From contig NZ_JAGLCD010000017.1 of the NCBI RefSeq assembly GCF_023146395.1, positions 81,134 to 145,133 on the forward strand: a DNA stretch of 64,000 nucleotides, given 5' to 3'. Made by a program: the position numbers and the translations under genes. Shown here one piece after another: positions 37,665 to 45,185 of this stretch. Below the pieces are notes generated by a model. The model was not told the DNA's origin. It ran no database searches and saw only the letters and a program-made list of their open reading frames with translations. Positions within the stretch are counted from its first letter, which is position 1. Every line of letters starts with the position of its first letter. The stretch is from Aeromicrobium sp. GTDB lineage: Bacteria; Actinomycetota; Actinomycetes; Propionibacteriales; Nocardioidaceae.

Positions 37665-37678
37665 GACCCACGGGTCTC
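37663..37678 (+). terminator. Possible terminator after the two-component genes
   Basis: GAGACC-CACG-GGTCTC forms a hairpin directly at the stop codon of the response regulator (the stop TGA overlaps the first arm). The stem is short and no U-tract follows, so termination is uncertain. Confidence 0.35.
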
Positions 37679-37759
37679 GCGTGTCACAGGAGCACCGAGG
37701 GTGATCTGCGAACGATCTGATCACGCGGCGCGATCATGTGGGGATTCGGTGGAGGTTGG

Positions 37760-38488
37760 TCACCGTCGGTTGATGTCGAGCAACAGACCTTCGATCTTCG
37801 CGCACCGTGCGGACAGCTCGCGGATGCGCTGCCAGACAACGGCACGGGGCGCGTCGATCTTGAGTGCGCGGAGGTCCTCGTCTAGACGTTGCGGACGGTC
37901 GCGGAGGTAGGTGACTGCGTGGTTGAGGCTGTCGCCGACCGTCGTGCCGTACGCATCGACCACCTTGCGCGCGCCGGCCTTCAGCGCGGTGGTGTCGGGT
38001 TTCATCATCGCGAGGTCGATCAGGTCGCGGTTGAACGTCGACGTGTCGGCCCAACCGTCGTCGTTGGCGAGCAGCTTGGTGGCGACCTGGTCGGTTCGCG
38101 TCAGGGTCCGCAGCCCGCAGATCTCCTCGCCCGGGGAGGGAGTGTCAAGGTCGATACGGCCCTCATGGATGATCTCGAGCTTCATCGCCGTCCCCGCAAC
38201 GAGCACCGAGGCCCTAATGCCGTAGCCGTCGACGGAGGGTGTTCGACCCAGGTCCAGCTTGCGCGTCGCCAGGGCGTCGAGCCCCTGGTCCCTGACGATC
38301 TGGCGCAGCGCTCGATAGGACTGCTGGTCGGAGACCAGGAAGTCGATGTCCACCGATTCGCGGAACTCACCGTTGGCGAGGACGATCGCCGTGCCGCCTC
38401 CGAACCAGCAGCGGTGCTCGGCCAGGAGCGGTGCGTCGAGCATCGACAGCACCTCAGCCACCTGTTGGTGGTGCAGCCGCCTAAACAA
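37760..38488 (-). CDS. AbiEii/AbiGii-like nucleotidyltransferase toxin
   Basis: The 242-residue product has the nucleotidyltransferase motifs of the AbiEii family: CWFGGGTAIVLANGE, followed by the DxD metal pair in SVDIDFLVSD, a conserved Lys in VATKLLANDD, and FNRDLIDLAMM. Members modify tRNA or other targets by adding nucleotides and can cause growth arrest or phage abortive infection. Translation starts at TTG 38488, overlapping the stop of the Xre-type gene by 8 bases, so the ratio of the two is set by coupling. Toxicity is inferred from the family. The module interrupts otherwise conserved genes, suggesting transfer. Confidence 0.87.
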   Translation of the reverse strand: MFRRLHHQQVAEVLSMLDAPLLAEHRCWFGGGTAIVLANGEFRESVDIDFLVSDQQSYRALRQIVRDQGLDALATRKLDLGRTPSVDGYGIRASVLVAGTAMKLEIIHEGRIDLDTPSPGEEICGLRTLTRTDQVATKLLANDDGWADTSTFNRDLIDLAMMKPDTTALKAGARKVVDAYGTTVGDSLNHAVTYLRDRPQRLDEDLRALKIDAPRAVVWQRIRELSARCAKIEGLLLDINRR

Positions 38489-38942
38489 GGAGCCTGCCGT
38501 TGCTGTAGGCGTCCGCCAGATGCTGGATGAACGCCTTCTCGTGGTCGGTCAGCGTCTCCCGGTCGAGGTGCCGCCAGCCGCGCTCGTAGAGGTTGAGTGC
38601 CTCCGTCTCGGTGATGGTGGTGCCGGCGTCCGTCTGCCACGCCAGCGCGCGCAGACCCGGGTAGTCGCCGACCATGACCTGCGCGGGTTCTGCCGCTGGC
38701 GCGTCGAGGATCGGAACGACGAGGTGAAGTCCGAGGGCGGCTGCAACGTTGACGCAGGCGCCGATCGTGACCGAGGGATTACCTGCCTCGATCCGGTGCA
38801 GCGTGACACGCGAGACGCCAGCAGCTTCGGCACACGCGACGACCGTGACGCCGAGAGCCTTGCGACGTTCGCGCAGCCGGGCCCCGAGACGTTCGAGGTC
38901 CGCCTGTTGCTCGGGACTCGTGTACGGACTCGGAGCTGGCAT
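38481..38942 (-). CDS. Xre-type HTH antitoxin/repressor paired with the AbiEii-like toxin
   Basis: The 153-residue product has an Xre helix-turn-helix (about residues 15-65: LGARLRERRKALGVTVVACA, AAGVSRVTLHRIEAGNPSVT) and a C-terminal region ending YERGWRHLDRETLTDHEKAF. Most AbiE antitoxins are winged-helix AbiEi proteins; this one uses an Xre fold. The ATG at 38942 is chosen among three nearby ATGs because the predicted promoter (TTGACT-N16-TAAAAT) would start transcription within a base or so of it. An inverted repeat around this promoter would allow auto-repression. The toxin gene overlaps the end by 8 bp. Confidence 0.85.
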   Translation of the reverse strand: MPAPSPYTSPEQQADLERLGARLRERRKALGVTVVACAEAAGVSRVTLHRIEAGNPSVTIGACVNVAAALGLHLVVPILDAPAAEPAQVMVGDYPGLRALAWQTDAGTTITETEALNLYERGWRHLDRETLTDHEKAFIQHLADAYSNGRLLV

Positions 38943-38988
38943 GTTTCTCATTTTAGTCATCGACTCCCCTGAGTCAACAATGAGAAAC
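38943..38988 (-). promoter_or_regulatory. Promoter and operator of the Xre/AbiEii module
   Basis: On the minus strand TTGACT (38977-38972), 16 bases and TAAAAT (38955-38950) make the best consensus promoter in the window. The next seven bases lead straight to the ATG at 38942, so the mRNA is probably leaderless. A perfect 10-bp inverted repeat GTTTCTCATT/AATGAGAAAC (38943-38952 and 38979-38988) brackets the promoter, and GACTC-CCCT-GAGTC (38962-38975) lies inside the spacer. These are likely binding sites for the Xre protein. Confidence 0.7.
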
Positions 38989-39109
38989 ACTTTGGACAAA
39001 CTCTCGTCCAAGTCGGCACGTCCGGCGCGCGCTTTGTGCAGATGGCGTCCGGATCGGACAGCCCTGGCGGGCATCGATCCCCGACGAGGACCAGACGTTC
39101 TGGGCGACG

Positions 39110-40198
39110 TCAGACGTTGAAGCGGAACTCCACCACGTCACCGTCGGCCATGACGTAGTCCTTGCCCTCCATGCGCACCTTGCCCGCCGACTTGGCCGCG
39201 TTCATGGAGCCGGCCTCGACGAGGTCGTCGAACGAGACGATCTCGGCCTTGATGAAGCCGCGCTCGAAGTCGGTGTGGATGACACCGGCCGCCTGCGGCG
39301 CGGTGGCTCCCTTCGGGATCGTCCAGGCCCGCGACTCCTTCGGCCCGGCCGTGAGGTAGGTCTGCAGTCCGAGCGTGTCGAAGCCGACGCGCGCGAGTGC
39401 GTCCAGCCCGGGCTCCTCGACGCCCATGTCGGCGAGCATCTCGGCCCGCATCTGCTCGGCGTCCTCGTCGTCGCCGAGCTCGACCAGCTCGGCCTCGCCC
39501 TTGGCGTCCAAGAAGATCGCCTCGGACGGCGCCACCAAGGCGCGCATGCGGTCCTTGAGCGCCTCGTCGGCGAGCTCGTCGGCGTCGCAGTTGAAGACGT
39601 AGATGAAGCGCTTGGAGGTCATCAGGTGCAGGTCGCGCAGCAGGTGGAGGTCGAGCCCCGCCTTGAGCACGCCGGTGCCGGCCTCGAGGGCCTCCTTGGC
39701 CTTCTGCGTCTCCTCGAGCACGGGCACGAGGGACTTGTCCTTGCGCGACTCCTTGTCGAGCCGCGGCAGCGCGTTGTCGACGGTCTGCAGGTCGGCCAGC
39801 ACCAGCTCGATCGAGATCGTCTCGATGTCGCTGCTGGGGTTGACCTCGCCGTCGACGTGGGTCACGTCCTCGTCGCGGAACACCCGGGTGACCTGGCAGA
39901 TCGCGTCGGACTCACGAATGTGCGACAGGAACTTGTTGCCCATGCCCTCACCCTCGGAGGCGCCCCGGACGATGCCGGCGATGTCGACGAACTGCACCGT
40001 GGCCGGGAGGATCTTCTCCGAGCCGAAGATCTCGGCGAGCTGACCGAGCCGCTCGTCGGGCACCCCGACGACGCCGACATTGGGCTCGATCGTGGCGAAC
40101 GGGTAGTTCGCGGCGAGCACGTCGTTCTTGGTCAGGGCGTTGAAGAGCGTGGACTTGCCGGCGTTGGGCAGGCCGACGATGCCGATGGAGAGAGCCAC
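39110..40198 (-). CDS. ychF: Ribosome-binding ATPase YchF
   Basis: The 362-residue product has the Obg-type nucleotide-binding motifs: GIVGLPNAGKSTLFNALT (G1), FVDIAGIVRGASEGEGMGNK (G3) and, in place of a guanine-specific NKxD, the FNCDADE stretch, which gives YchF its preference for ATP. The C-terminal TGS domain follows (TAGPKESRAWTIPKGATAPQ, ending VEFRFNV). It binds ribosomes and influences translation and stress responses. Start is GTG at 40198, with TAGGCT eight bases upstream. It is divergent from a small membrane-protein gene. Confidence 0.97.
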   Translation of the reverse strand: MALSIGIVGLPNAGKSTLFNALTKNDVLAANYPFATIEPNVGVVGVPDERLGQLAEIFGSEKILPATVQFVDIAGIVRGASEGEGMGNKFLSHIRESDAICQVTRVFRDEDVTHVDGEVNPSSDIETISIELVLADLQTVDNALPRLDKESRKDKSLVPVLEETQKAKEALEAGTGVLKAGLDLHLLRDLHLMTSKRFIYVFNCDADELADEALKDRMRALVAPSEAIFLDAKGEAELVELGDDEDAEQMRAEMLADMGVEEPGLDALARVGFDTLGLQTYLTAGPKESRAWTIPKGATAPQAAGVIHTDFERGFIKAEIVSFDDLVEAGSMNAAKSAGKVRMEGKDYVMADGDVVEFRFNV

Positions 40199-40301
40199 GA
40201 GGGTCGAGCCTACCGGGCGATCCTGCGACCTCTGGAGGCCGGAGGCGGTCGCCCCGTGCGGGGCGGGTGCAGGCGCCACCGGGGGCTGGCACTCTGGAGG
40301 A

Positions 40302-40517
40302 ATGACCGAGTCCGATCGCACCGACGCTCCCCCGCCGCCCGCACCGCAGACCCACCACCCCGGCTCGTCCGGACCGGTTGGCCCGCAGCCGATGCTTGAC
40401 GTCACGCCGGGTGGCCCCGTGCCGCCCTGGGTCATCTGGGTCGGTGTGGCCTCCGGCGTGATGACGGTGCTGTTCGCCGGTCTCTACATCGCCTTCCTGA
40501 TCTGGGCGAACACCTAG
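40302..40517 (+). CDS. Small membrane protein with proline-rich N-terminus
   Basis: The 71-residue product has a Pro/His-rich N-terminus (DAPPPPAPQTHHPG) and one C-terminal membrane helix (VIWVGVASGVMTVLFAGLYIAFLIW). No family was recognised. GGAGG sits just before the ATG at 40302. Its stop overlaps the stop of the convergent GNAT gene by 4 bases. Confidence 0.7.
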   Translation: MTESDRTDAPPPPAPQTHHPGSSGPVGPQPMLDVTPGGPVPPWVIWVGVASGVMTVLFAGLYIAFLIWANT

Positions 40518-41623
40518 GCCGTCGGCAGTCGAAACGCCCGCAGCGCCTGGTCGTACCAGTCGTCACGCAGGCCGAGGTCGGTCATGCCGAGTCGCCGGCA
40601 CACGGCCTGCGACGCCGCGTTGTCCGGGTGGGTGACGGCGTGCACCTCGCTGATGCCGCCGCCGCGGGCCCGCTCCACGAGCGCGCGAGCCGCCTCGGTC
40701 GCGAACCCGCGGCCCTGGGCCGACGGGTGCAGGTGCCACCCGATCTCGACGTCGCGGCGCTCGCTGCCAGCGCTGGCCGGGAGCGGTACCAGCATCGCGA
40801 CGCCGACCGGCCCGCCCACGGCGCCGGTGGAGGTGCGGGGGCAGATTGCAAACACGCCGGTCGACGGGTGCGGGCCCGCACGCCCCGGCTGACCGGCCAG
40901 CTGGACCTGCACCTCGGTGCGGGTGCGCGGCCGACCGGCACCGCTCCACCGTGCGACCTCCGGGATCGAGAAGAGGTCGGCCAGGAAGTCCAGGTCGTGC
41001 CGGGTGAACGCGCGCAGCACCAGACGCTCGGTCTCGACGCGCGCGAGGTGCTCGGGCCGGAGCCGGAAGTTGTGGCCGTCGCCGCCGTACCAGGGATCGG
41101 GCCCGATGCCGAGGTCCTCGGCGCCCAGGCGGTGCGCGACTGCGGCCGACGCGTCGTTGTCGGAGTACATTCCGATCACGAGCTCGTCGTGCCCCGCCAC
41201 GAAGGCCTGGGCGGCGAGCAGCCGGGCGGCCTGCGTGGCGTAGCCGCGACCGGCGGCGTCGGGGTGCAGGTGCCAGCCGAGCTCGTACTCGCCGACGAAG
41301 CCGCCGTCGAGGCGTCCGCACCGGGCCAGCAAGACGCTCCCGACCACTCGTCCCGAGGCGATCTCCTCGATCGCGCGCCGGGCCACGAGCGGGTCCTCGG
41401 CCTCGGCCGCGAGGTAGCCGTCGATGCGCTCGCGCGCCTCGTCCTCGTCGGCCATCAGGTGGAAGGGAGGGTTGTCGAGCCACTTCACGACGTCGAGGCG
41501 GGAGTGGATCGCGAGCACGTCGGCGGCGTCACCGTGATCGAACCGGCGCAGCCGCAACCGGTCGGTCGTGACCTCCGGGTACCACCCGGTGTCGTTCGCC
41601 ACGGGTCCCTCGGGTGTCGACAC
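40514..41623 (-). CDS. Tandem-GNAT N-acetyltransferase
   Basis: The 369-residue product carries two GNAT domains of the RimJ/RimL type. The first (about 15-190) has LRLRRFDHGDAADVLAIHS and ELGWHLHPDAAGRGYATQAA; the second (about 195-365) has LVLRAFTRHDLDFLADLF and EIGWHLHPSAQGRGFATEAA. Both have the acetyl-CoA loop Q/R-x-x-G-x-G/A, so both may be active. Targets are unknown; tandem GNATs often modify antibiotics or protein N-termini. It converges with the 40302 gene and is divergent from the gene at 41683. Confidence 0.88.
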   Translation of the reverse strand: MSTPEGPVANDTGWYPEVTTDRLRLRRFDHGDAADVLAIHSRLDVVKWLDNPPFHLMADEDEARERIDGYLAAEAEDPLVARRAIEEIASGRVVGSVLLARCGRLDGGFVGEYELGWHLHPDAAGRGYATQAARLLAAQAFVAGHDELVIGMYSDNDASAAVAHRLGAEDLGIGPDPWYGGDGHNFRLRPEHLARVETERLVLRAFTRHDLDFLADLFSIPEVARWSGAGRPRTRTEVQVQLAGQPGRAGPHPSTGVFAICPRTSTGAVGGPVGVAMLVPLPASAGSERRDVEIGWHLHPSAQGRGFATEAARALVERARGGGISEVHAVTHPDNAASQAVCRRLGMTDLGLRDDWYDQALRAFRLPTA

Positions 41624-41670
41624 GACCCCCAGTCTGCCCTCGCGTCCGACGATCTGTCCGACCAGGGGCC

Positions 41671-41676
41671 TACCGT
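41671..41676 (+). promoter_or_regulatory. Predicted -10 element (leaderless type) of the 41683 gene
   Basis: TACCGT is followed by CGGGAC and the ATG at 41683, matching the NANNNT-N6-start rule. Confidence 0.45.
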
Positions 41677-41682
41677 CGGGAC

Positions 41683-42093
41683 ATGGCCGGAATGGCGGCC
41701 CCCGCCGCCCTCGCGCAACGCGACCTGACCCTCGTCGGGGCCGCGTGCGGAGCCGTGCTGCTGATCGGTGCCGCGGCCCTGTTCGACCTCACCGACGCCC
41801 GCCTCGGCCCGCTGACCTCGATCGCCGTCGTCCTGGCCTCGCTCACCGTGCCGCTCGCGGTCGCCCCCCGCCAGCTCTGGAACACGCTCTTCGCGCCGCC
41901 GGTGCTGTTGCTCGGCACCCTCGTGGTCGTCGCGATCGTCGCGCCGGAGGCGATCGCGCCCGAGGGCATGCCGGCGTCGGCCGGGCCGGCCGGGCGCGTC
42001 CTGGCCGGCACCGTCGCGAGCGGTGTCACCCTCGCCGTCGCCGAGGTCCTCGCGCTGCTCGCGATCGGTCTGCGCCGCCTCGCCCTGCGCTGA
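41683..42093 (+). CDS. Four-helix membrane protein (possibly DUF6542)
   Basis: The 136-residue product has four membrane segments (LVGAACGAVLLIGAAALF, LTSIAVVLASLTVPLAVAP, VLLLGTLVVVAIVAP, VLAGTVASGVTLAVAEVLAL) with a short loop containing RQLWNTLFAPP. The layout is like the DUF6542 proteins found near ychF and ispH in other actinobacteria, but I am not certain of that name. Function is unknown. The upstream gene is divergent, and the antiporter gene converges with it downstream. Confidence 0.7.
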   Translation: MAGMAAPAALAQRDLTLVGAACGAVLLIGAAALFDLTDARLGPLTSIAVVLASLTVPLAVAPRQLWNTLFAPPVLLLGTLVVVAIVAPEAIAPEGMPASAGPAGRVLAGTVASGVTLAVAEVLALLAIGLRRLALR

Positions 42094-42120
42094 GGGGTCC
42101 GCGCCCCGCTGGCTGGTCGG

Positions 42121-44016
42121 CTATCCGGTCTTCTCGTCGACGAAGCACCAGCGCCAGGCCTCGCCCGGTTCGAAGCTGCGCATGACCGGGTGACGCGTCT
42201 CGTGGAAGTGCGCCGTGGCGTGCTTGCCCTCGGACGAGTCGCAGCAGCCCACGTGACCGCAGGTCATGCAGATCCGCAGGTGGACCCACGACGTCCCGTC
42301 GCGCAGGCACTCCTCGCATCCCGTGGGCGTCGTCGGACGCGGCACGTCGCAGGCGTCCCGCAGGTGCTCGCAGGCCCCGGCCGGGTCAATGGCCGCCCGC
42401 AGGTCGATCTCCCGGTCGACCGTCGACTCGTCCTCGGCCAGGCGGTCGAGGATCGACTCCTCGACGTCGAGGGCGTCCAGCACCCGCTGCAGCACCGACT
42501 GGTCCACCGTGCCCTCGCCCCGGATGCGGATCAGCTCGGCCCGCTCGCGCGCGAGCGTGGCGGCGCGTGCCCGGCTGTACTGCGCGGCCGGGGTGTCGGC
42601 GCCGCCCAGACGCTCCCAGATCGCGTTGGCCCGGTCCTGCGCTCGGCTGCGCAGGCGCTCGAGCACGTCCTCGGAAACGGTTCCGGCGATCTCCTCCTCC
42701 AAGTAGCGCAGCCCGGCGTTCGCGGCGGCCTGGTGCACCGAGGCCTCCGTGAGGTGGTCCTCGTGCCGGTCGGGGCCTCGCACCCCCAGCAGCCGGACGA
42801 GCCAGGGCAGCGTCAGACCCTGGAGCAGCAGCGTGCCCACCGTCACGACGAACGCGATCATGACCAGCACCTCGCGATGCGGGGTGTCTGCGGGCAGCAG
42901 GAAGACTGCGGCCAGCGTGACGACGCCCCGCATCCCGGCCCAGCCGATCAGCAGCGGGGTAGTCCAGTGCGGAGCGGGATCCGCGCGCCGCACGGCCGGG
43001 ATGAGGCGTGGCAGGTACGTGGCCGGGAAGATCCACACCAGGCGGATGCCGATCACGGCCGCCAGGATGAGCAGGCTCACGGCGGCCACGCGTCCGGCCG
43101 AGAGCTCGCTGTCACCCACGTCGGCCACGATCGACTTGACCTGCAGGCCGATCAGCAGGAACGTCGTGTTCTCCAGGACGAACGAGATCGTGGCCCAGTT
43201 CATCCGCTCGAACAGGCGCGATGTCGCCGACTGGATGATCGGCGACTTGTGCCCGAGCAGGAGCCCCGCCACCACGACCGCGAGCACGCCCGAGGCGTGC
43301 GCGTCGGTGCCGGCCCAGTGGATCTCTTCGGCCGGCACGTACGCCAGCCAGGGCGTCAGCAGCGAGAGCGACACGTCGGTGAGGTCGTCGGTGATCCGCT
43401 TGCGCACCTGGATGACCACGAGGGCCACGACCGCGCCGATCAGGACGCCGCCGAGGGCCGACACGAGGAACTCGACTCCGGTCTCCAGCAACGTCACGGA
43501 CCCGGCGATCGCGGCGATCGACGTACGAAGCAGCACGATGGCCGTGGCGTCGTTGACGAGGCTCTCGCCCTCGAGGATCGTCACGACCCGGCGTGGCAGA
43601 CCGATGCGGCGCGCGACGGCGGTGGCCGCGACGGCGTCCGGCGGGGCCACGACGGCCCCGAGGGCGAGGCCGACCGCCAGCGGCACGTCGAGCAGCGCCT
43701 GCGCGAGGAAGCCGACACCCACTGCGGTGACGATGACCAGCGCGATGCTGAGCAGCGCGATGGGCCGCCGGTTGGCCCGGAAGTCGACCAACGGCGTGCG
43801 GATCGCGGCCGCGTAGAGCAGCGGTGGGAGGAGGCCGACCAGCACGAGCTCCGAGGTCAGCTCGACGTCCGGGATGAAGGGCACGTACGAGGCCGCGATG
43901 CCGAACACGATCAGCACGAGCGGCGAGGCGACGGGCAGCCGACCCGCCAGCGTCGCCACCGCGACGGCCAGGCTCACGGCGACGACGACGGTCAGAGCGG
44001 TGTCCACGAAGGACAT
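42121..44016 (-). CDS. Na+/H+ antiporter (CPA1/NhaP type) with C-terminal UBP-type zinc finger
   Basis: The 631-residue product has about 12 membrane helices of the CPA1 family with the motif APPDAVAATAVARRIGLPRR and the ion-binding region LEGESLVNDATAIVLLR. After a cytoplasmic helical region (about 415-540) comes a complete ZnF-UBP domain (about 550-625) with CEHLRDAC, GCEECLRDG, RICMTCGHVGCCD and TRHPVMRSF, retaining the Cys/His zinc ligands. In eukaryotes this domain binds the ubiquitin C-terminus; its bacterial ligand is unknown. The antiporter expels Na+ or K+ for H+. ATG 44016 is the natural start. The fusion is known in actinobacteria. Confidence 0.93.
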   Translation of the reverse strand: MSFVDTALTVVVAVSLAVAVATLAGRLPVASPLVLIVFGIAASYVPFIPDVELTSELVLVGLLPPLLYAAAIRTPLVDFRANRRPIALLSIALVIVTAVGVGFLAQALLDVPLAVGLALGAVVAPPDAVAATAVARRIGLPRRVVTILEGESLVNDATAIVLLRTSIAAIAGSVTLLETGVEFLVSALGGVLIGAVVALVVIQVRKRITDDLTDVSLSLLTPWLAYVPAEEIHWAGTDAHASGVLAVVVAGLLLGHKSPIIQSATSRLFERMNWATISFVLENTTFLLIGLQVKSIVADVGDSELSAGRVAAVSLLILAAVIGIRLVWIFPATYLPRLIPAVRRADPAPHWTTPLLIGWAGMRGVVTLAAVFLLPADTPHREVLVMIAFVVTVGTLLLQGLTLPWLVRLLGVRGPDRHEDHLTEASVHQAAANAGLRYLEEEIAGTVSEDVLERLRSRAQDRANAIWERLGGADTPAAQYSRARAATLARERAELIRIRGEGTVDQSVLQRVLDALDVEESILDRLAEDESTVDREIDLRAAIDPAGACEHLRDACDVPRPTTPTGCEECLRDGTSWVHLRICMTCGHVGCCDSSEGKHATAHFHETRHPVMRSFEPGEAWRWCFVDEKTG

Positions 44017-44063
44017 CGTGACACCGGCACCCTCACGCGCGAGATCAGTTCACGCTGGAAGGG

Positions 44064-44084
44064 TGTAGCACCTGTCGCTACAGT
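44064..44084 (+). promoter_or_regulatory. Promoter and likely operator of the Phd/VapC module
   Basis: TGTAGC-N7-GCTACA (44064-44082) is a perfect inverted repeat overlapping TACAGT (44079-44084), which lies exactly six bases before the ATG at 44091. This suggests a leaderless transcript repressed by the antitoxin. Confidence 0.55.
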
Positions 44085-44090
44085 GGAGAC

Positions 44091-44345
44091 ATGTCCGAGC
44101 AGATCAGCCAGCGCGAGCTGCGCAACGACTCCGGCCGCATCATGCGGGCCCTCGACGAAGGACGCAGTTTCGTGGTGAGCCGCAACGGTCGCCCGATGGG
44201 CGAGCTTCGTCCCCTCCGCCGAGACCGGCTGGTCAGTGCCGGCCTGGTCGCCGCGGCCTTCCGCGGCGCGCCGCCCGTCGACGCCCAGCAGTTCCGCGAC
44301 GACCTCGACGCGCTGATCGACCAAGACCCGAGCCCCCGTGCCTGA
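44091..44345 (+). CDS. Phd/YefM-type antitoxin
   Basis: The 84-residue product begins SEQISQRELRNDSGRIMRAL, the DNA-binding N-terminus of Phd/YefM antitoxins, then FVVSRNGRPMGELRP. The C-terminal part (VDAQQFRDDLDALIDQD) is acidic and should wrap around the toxin. It neutralises the PIN toxin encoded next and probably binds the inverted repeat just upstream of its own start. It overlaps the toxin gene by 8 bases. Confidence 0.92.
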   Translation: MSEQISQRELRNDSGRIMRALDEGRSFVVSRNGRPMGELRPLRRDRLVSAGLVAAAFRGAPPVDAQQFRDDLDALIDQDPSPRA

Positions 44346-44742
44346 TCGACTCACCTCGGGCCTCCTCGACACCTCGGTCGTCCTGGACCTGCACGCGATC
44401 GACCCGATGGTGCTGCCTGCCGAGGTCGGCATCTGCGCCATCACCCTGGCCGACCTGGCCGCCGGGCCGGCGGCTGCCGAGGACCCCCAGGAGCGTGCTC
44501 GCCGGCAGGATCGGCTGCAGCGCGTGGAGGCGACCTTCGATCCGCTGCCCTTCGACGGCGAGGCGGCTCGCGCCTACGGTCGGGTCGCGGCAGCGGTCTT
44601 CGCCCAGGGCCGCAAGCCTCGCGGCAGGCTCGCCGACCTCCAGATCGCCGCCGTCGCCCTGGCTGCGGGTCTGCCGGTCGTGACGCGCAACCCCCACGAC
44701 TACATCGGCCTCGAGTCCCTGCTCCCGATCGTGACCATATGA
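44338..44742 (+). CDS. VapC-type PIN-domain ribonuclease toxin
   Basis: The 134-residue product has the PIN motifs: first Asp in GLLDTSVVLDL, Glu in the middle (LPAEVG to GEAARAYG), and the third acidic site in LADLQIAAVALAAGLPVVTR, ending NPHDYIGLESL. VapC toxins cut specific RNAs, often tRNA or rRNA. The start is GTG at 44338, inside the end of the antitoxin gene. The cognate antitoxin is directly upstream. Confidence 0.93.
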   Translation: MPDRLTSGLLDTSVVLDLHAIDPMVLPAEVGICAITLADLAAGPAAAEDPQERARRQDRLQRVEATFDPLPFDGEAARAYGRVAAAVFAQGRKPRGRLADLQIAAVALAAGLPVVTRNPHDYIGLESLLPIVTI

Positions 44743-44855
44743 GGTCGACCCGGCGTGTGCCCTCCGCTGCCGCTGGGCGGGGCGGTGGATTCACCACACG
44801 TCGTCACCATCTCTCGTAGCGTCAACCACTCACCACGACGAACGGAAGAATCACC

Positions 44856-45185
44856 ATGGGTTCTGTCATCAAGATCAACGCCATCACCGTCCCCGCGGAC
44901 TCCGGCGACGAGCTCGCCCACCGCTTCGCCGCCCGGGCGGGCGCCGTCGACGACGCCGAGGGGTTCGAGGGGTTCGAGCTCCTGAAGCCCACTGACGAGC
45001 GTGACCAGTGGCTCGTGCTCAGCCGGTGGCGCGACGAGGAGAGCTTCCAGGCGTGGGTCGCCTCCCCCGCGTTCGCCCACGGGCACCGCTCGGCGGCCGA
45101 GCGCAGCGGCGGCGAGGCACCGAAGCCCGTCTCGACGCACAGCGAGGTCTGGAGCTACGAGGTCGCCGGGGGCTCTGACGCCTGA
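44856..45185 (+). CDS. Antibiotic biosynthesis monooxygenase-fold protein (heme-degrading type)
   Basis: The 109-residue product has the ABM ferredoxin-like fold: VIKINAITVPADSGDELAHR, EGFEGFELLKPTDERDQWLV and SRWRDEESFQAWVASPAF, ending WSYEV. Proteins with this pattern, including FEGFELL and W-x-x-E-x-F, are often heme-degrading monooxygenases of the IsdG/MhuD group, but catalytic residues were not confirmed. GGAAGAA lies upstream of the ATG at 44856. Its 3' end overlaps the convergent YunG-like gene by 31 bp. Confidence 0.85.
   Translation: MGSVIKINAITVPADSGDELAHRFAARAGAVDDAEGFEGFELLKPTDERDQWLVLSRWRDEESFQAWVASPAFAHGHRSAAERSGGEAPKPVSTHSEVWSYEVAGGSDA

Noticed and set aside
37663..37678. Hairpin at the response-regulator stop as a strong terminator or attachment site
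   Set aside because: The stem is only 6-7 bp without a U-tract and no matching copy was seen at the other end of the toxin-antitoxin module; kept only as a weak terminator.
40514..41623. Two acetyltransferase halves as a possible gene fusion artefact
   Set aside because: There is one continuous frame, both halves keep the acetyl-CoA loop, and tandem GNAT proteins are known.
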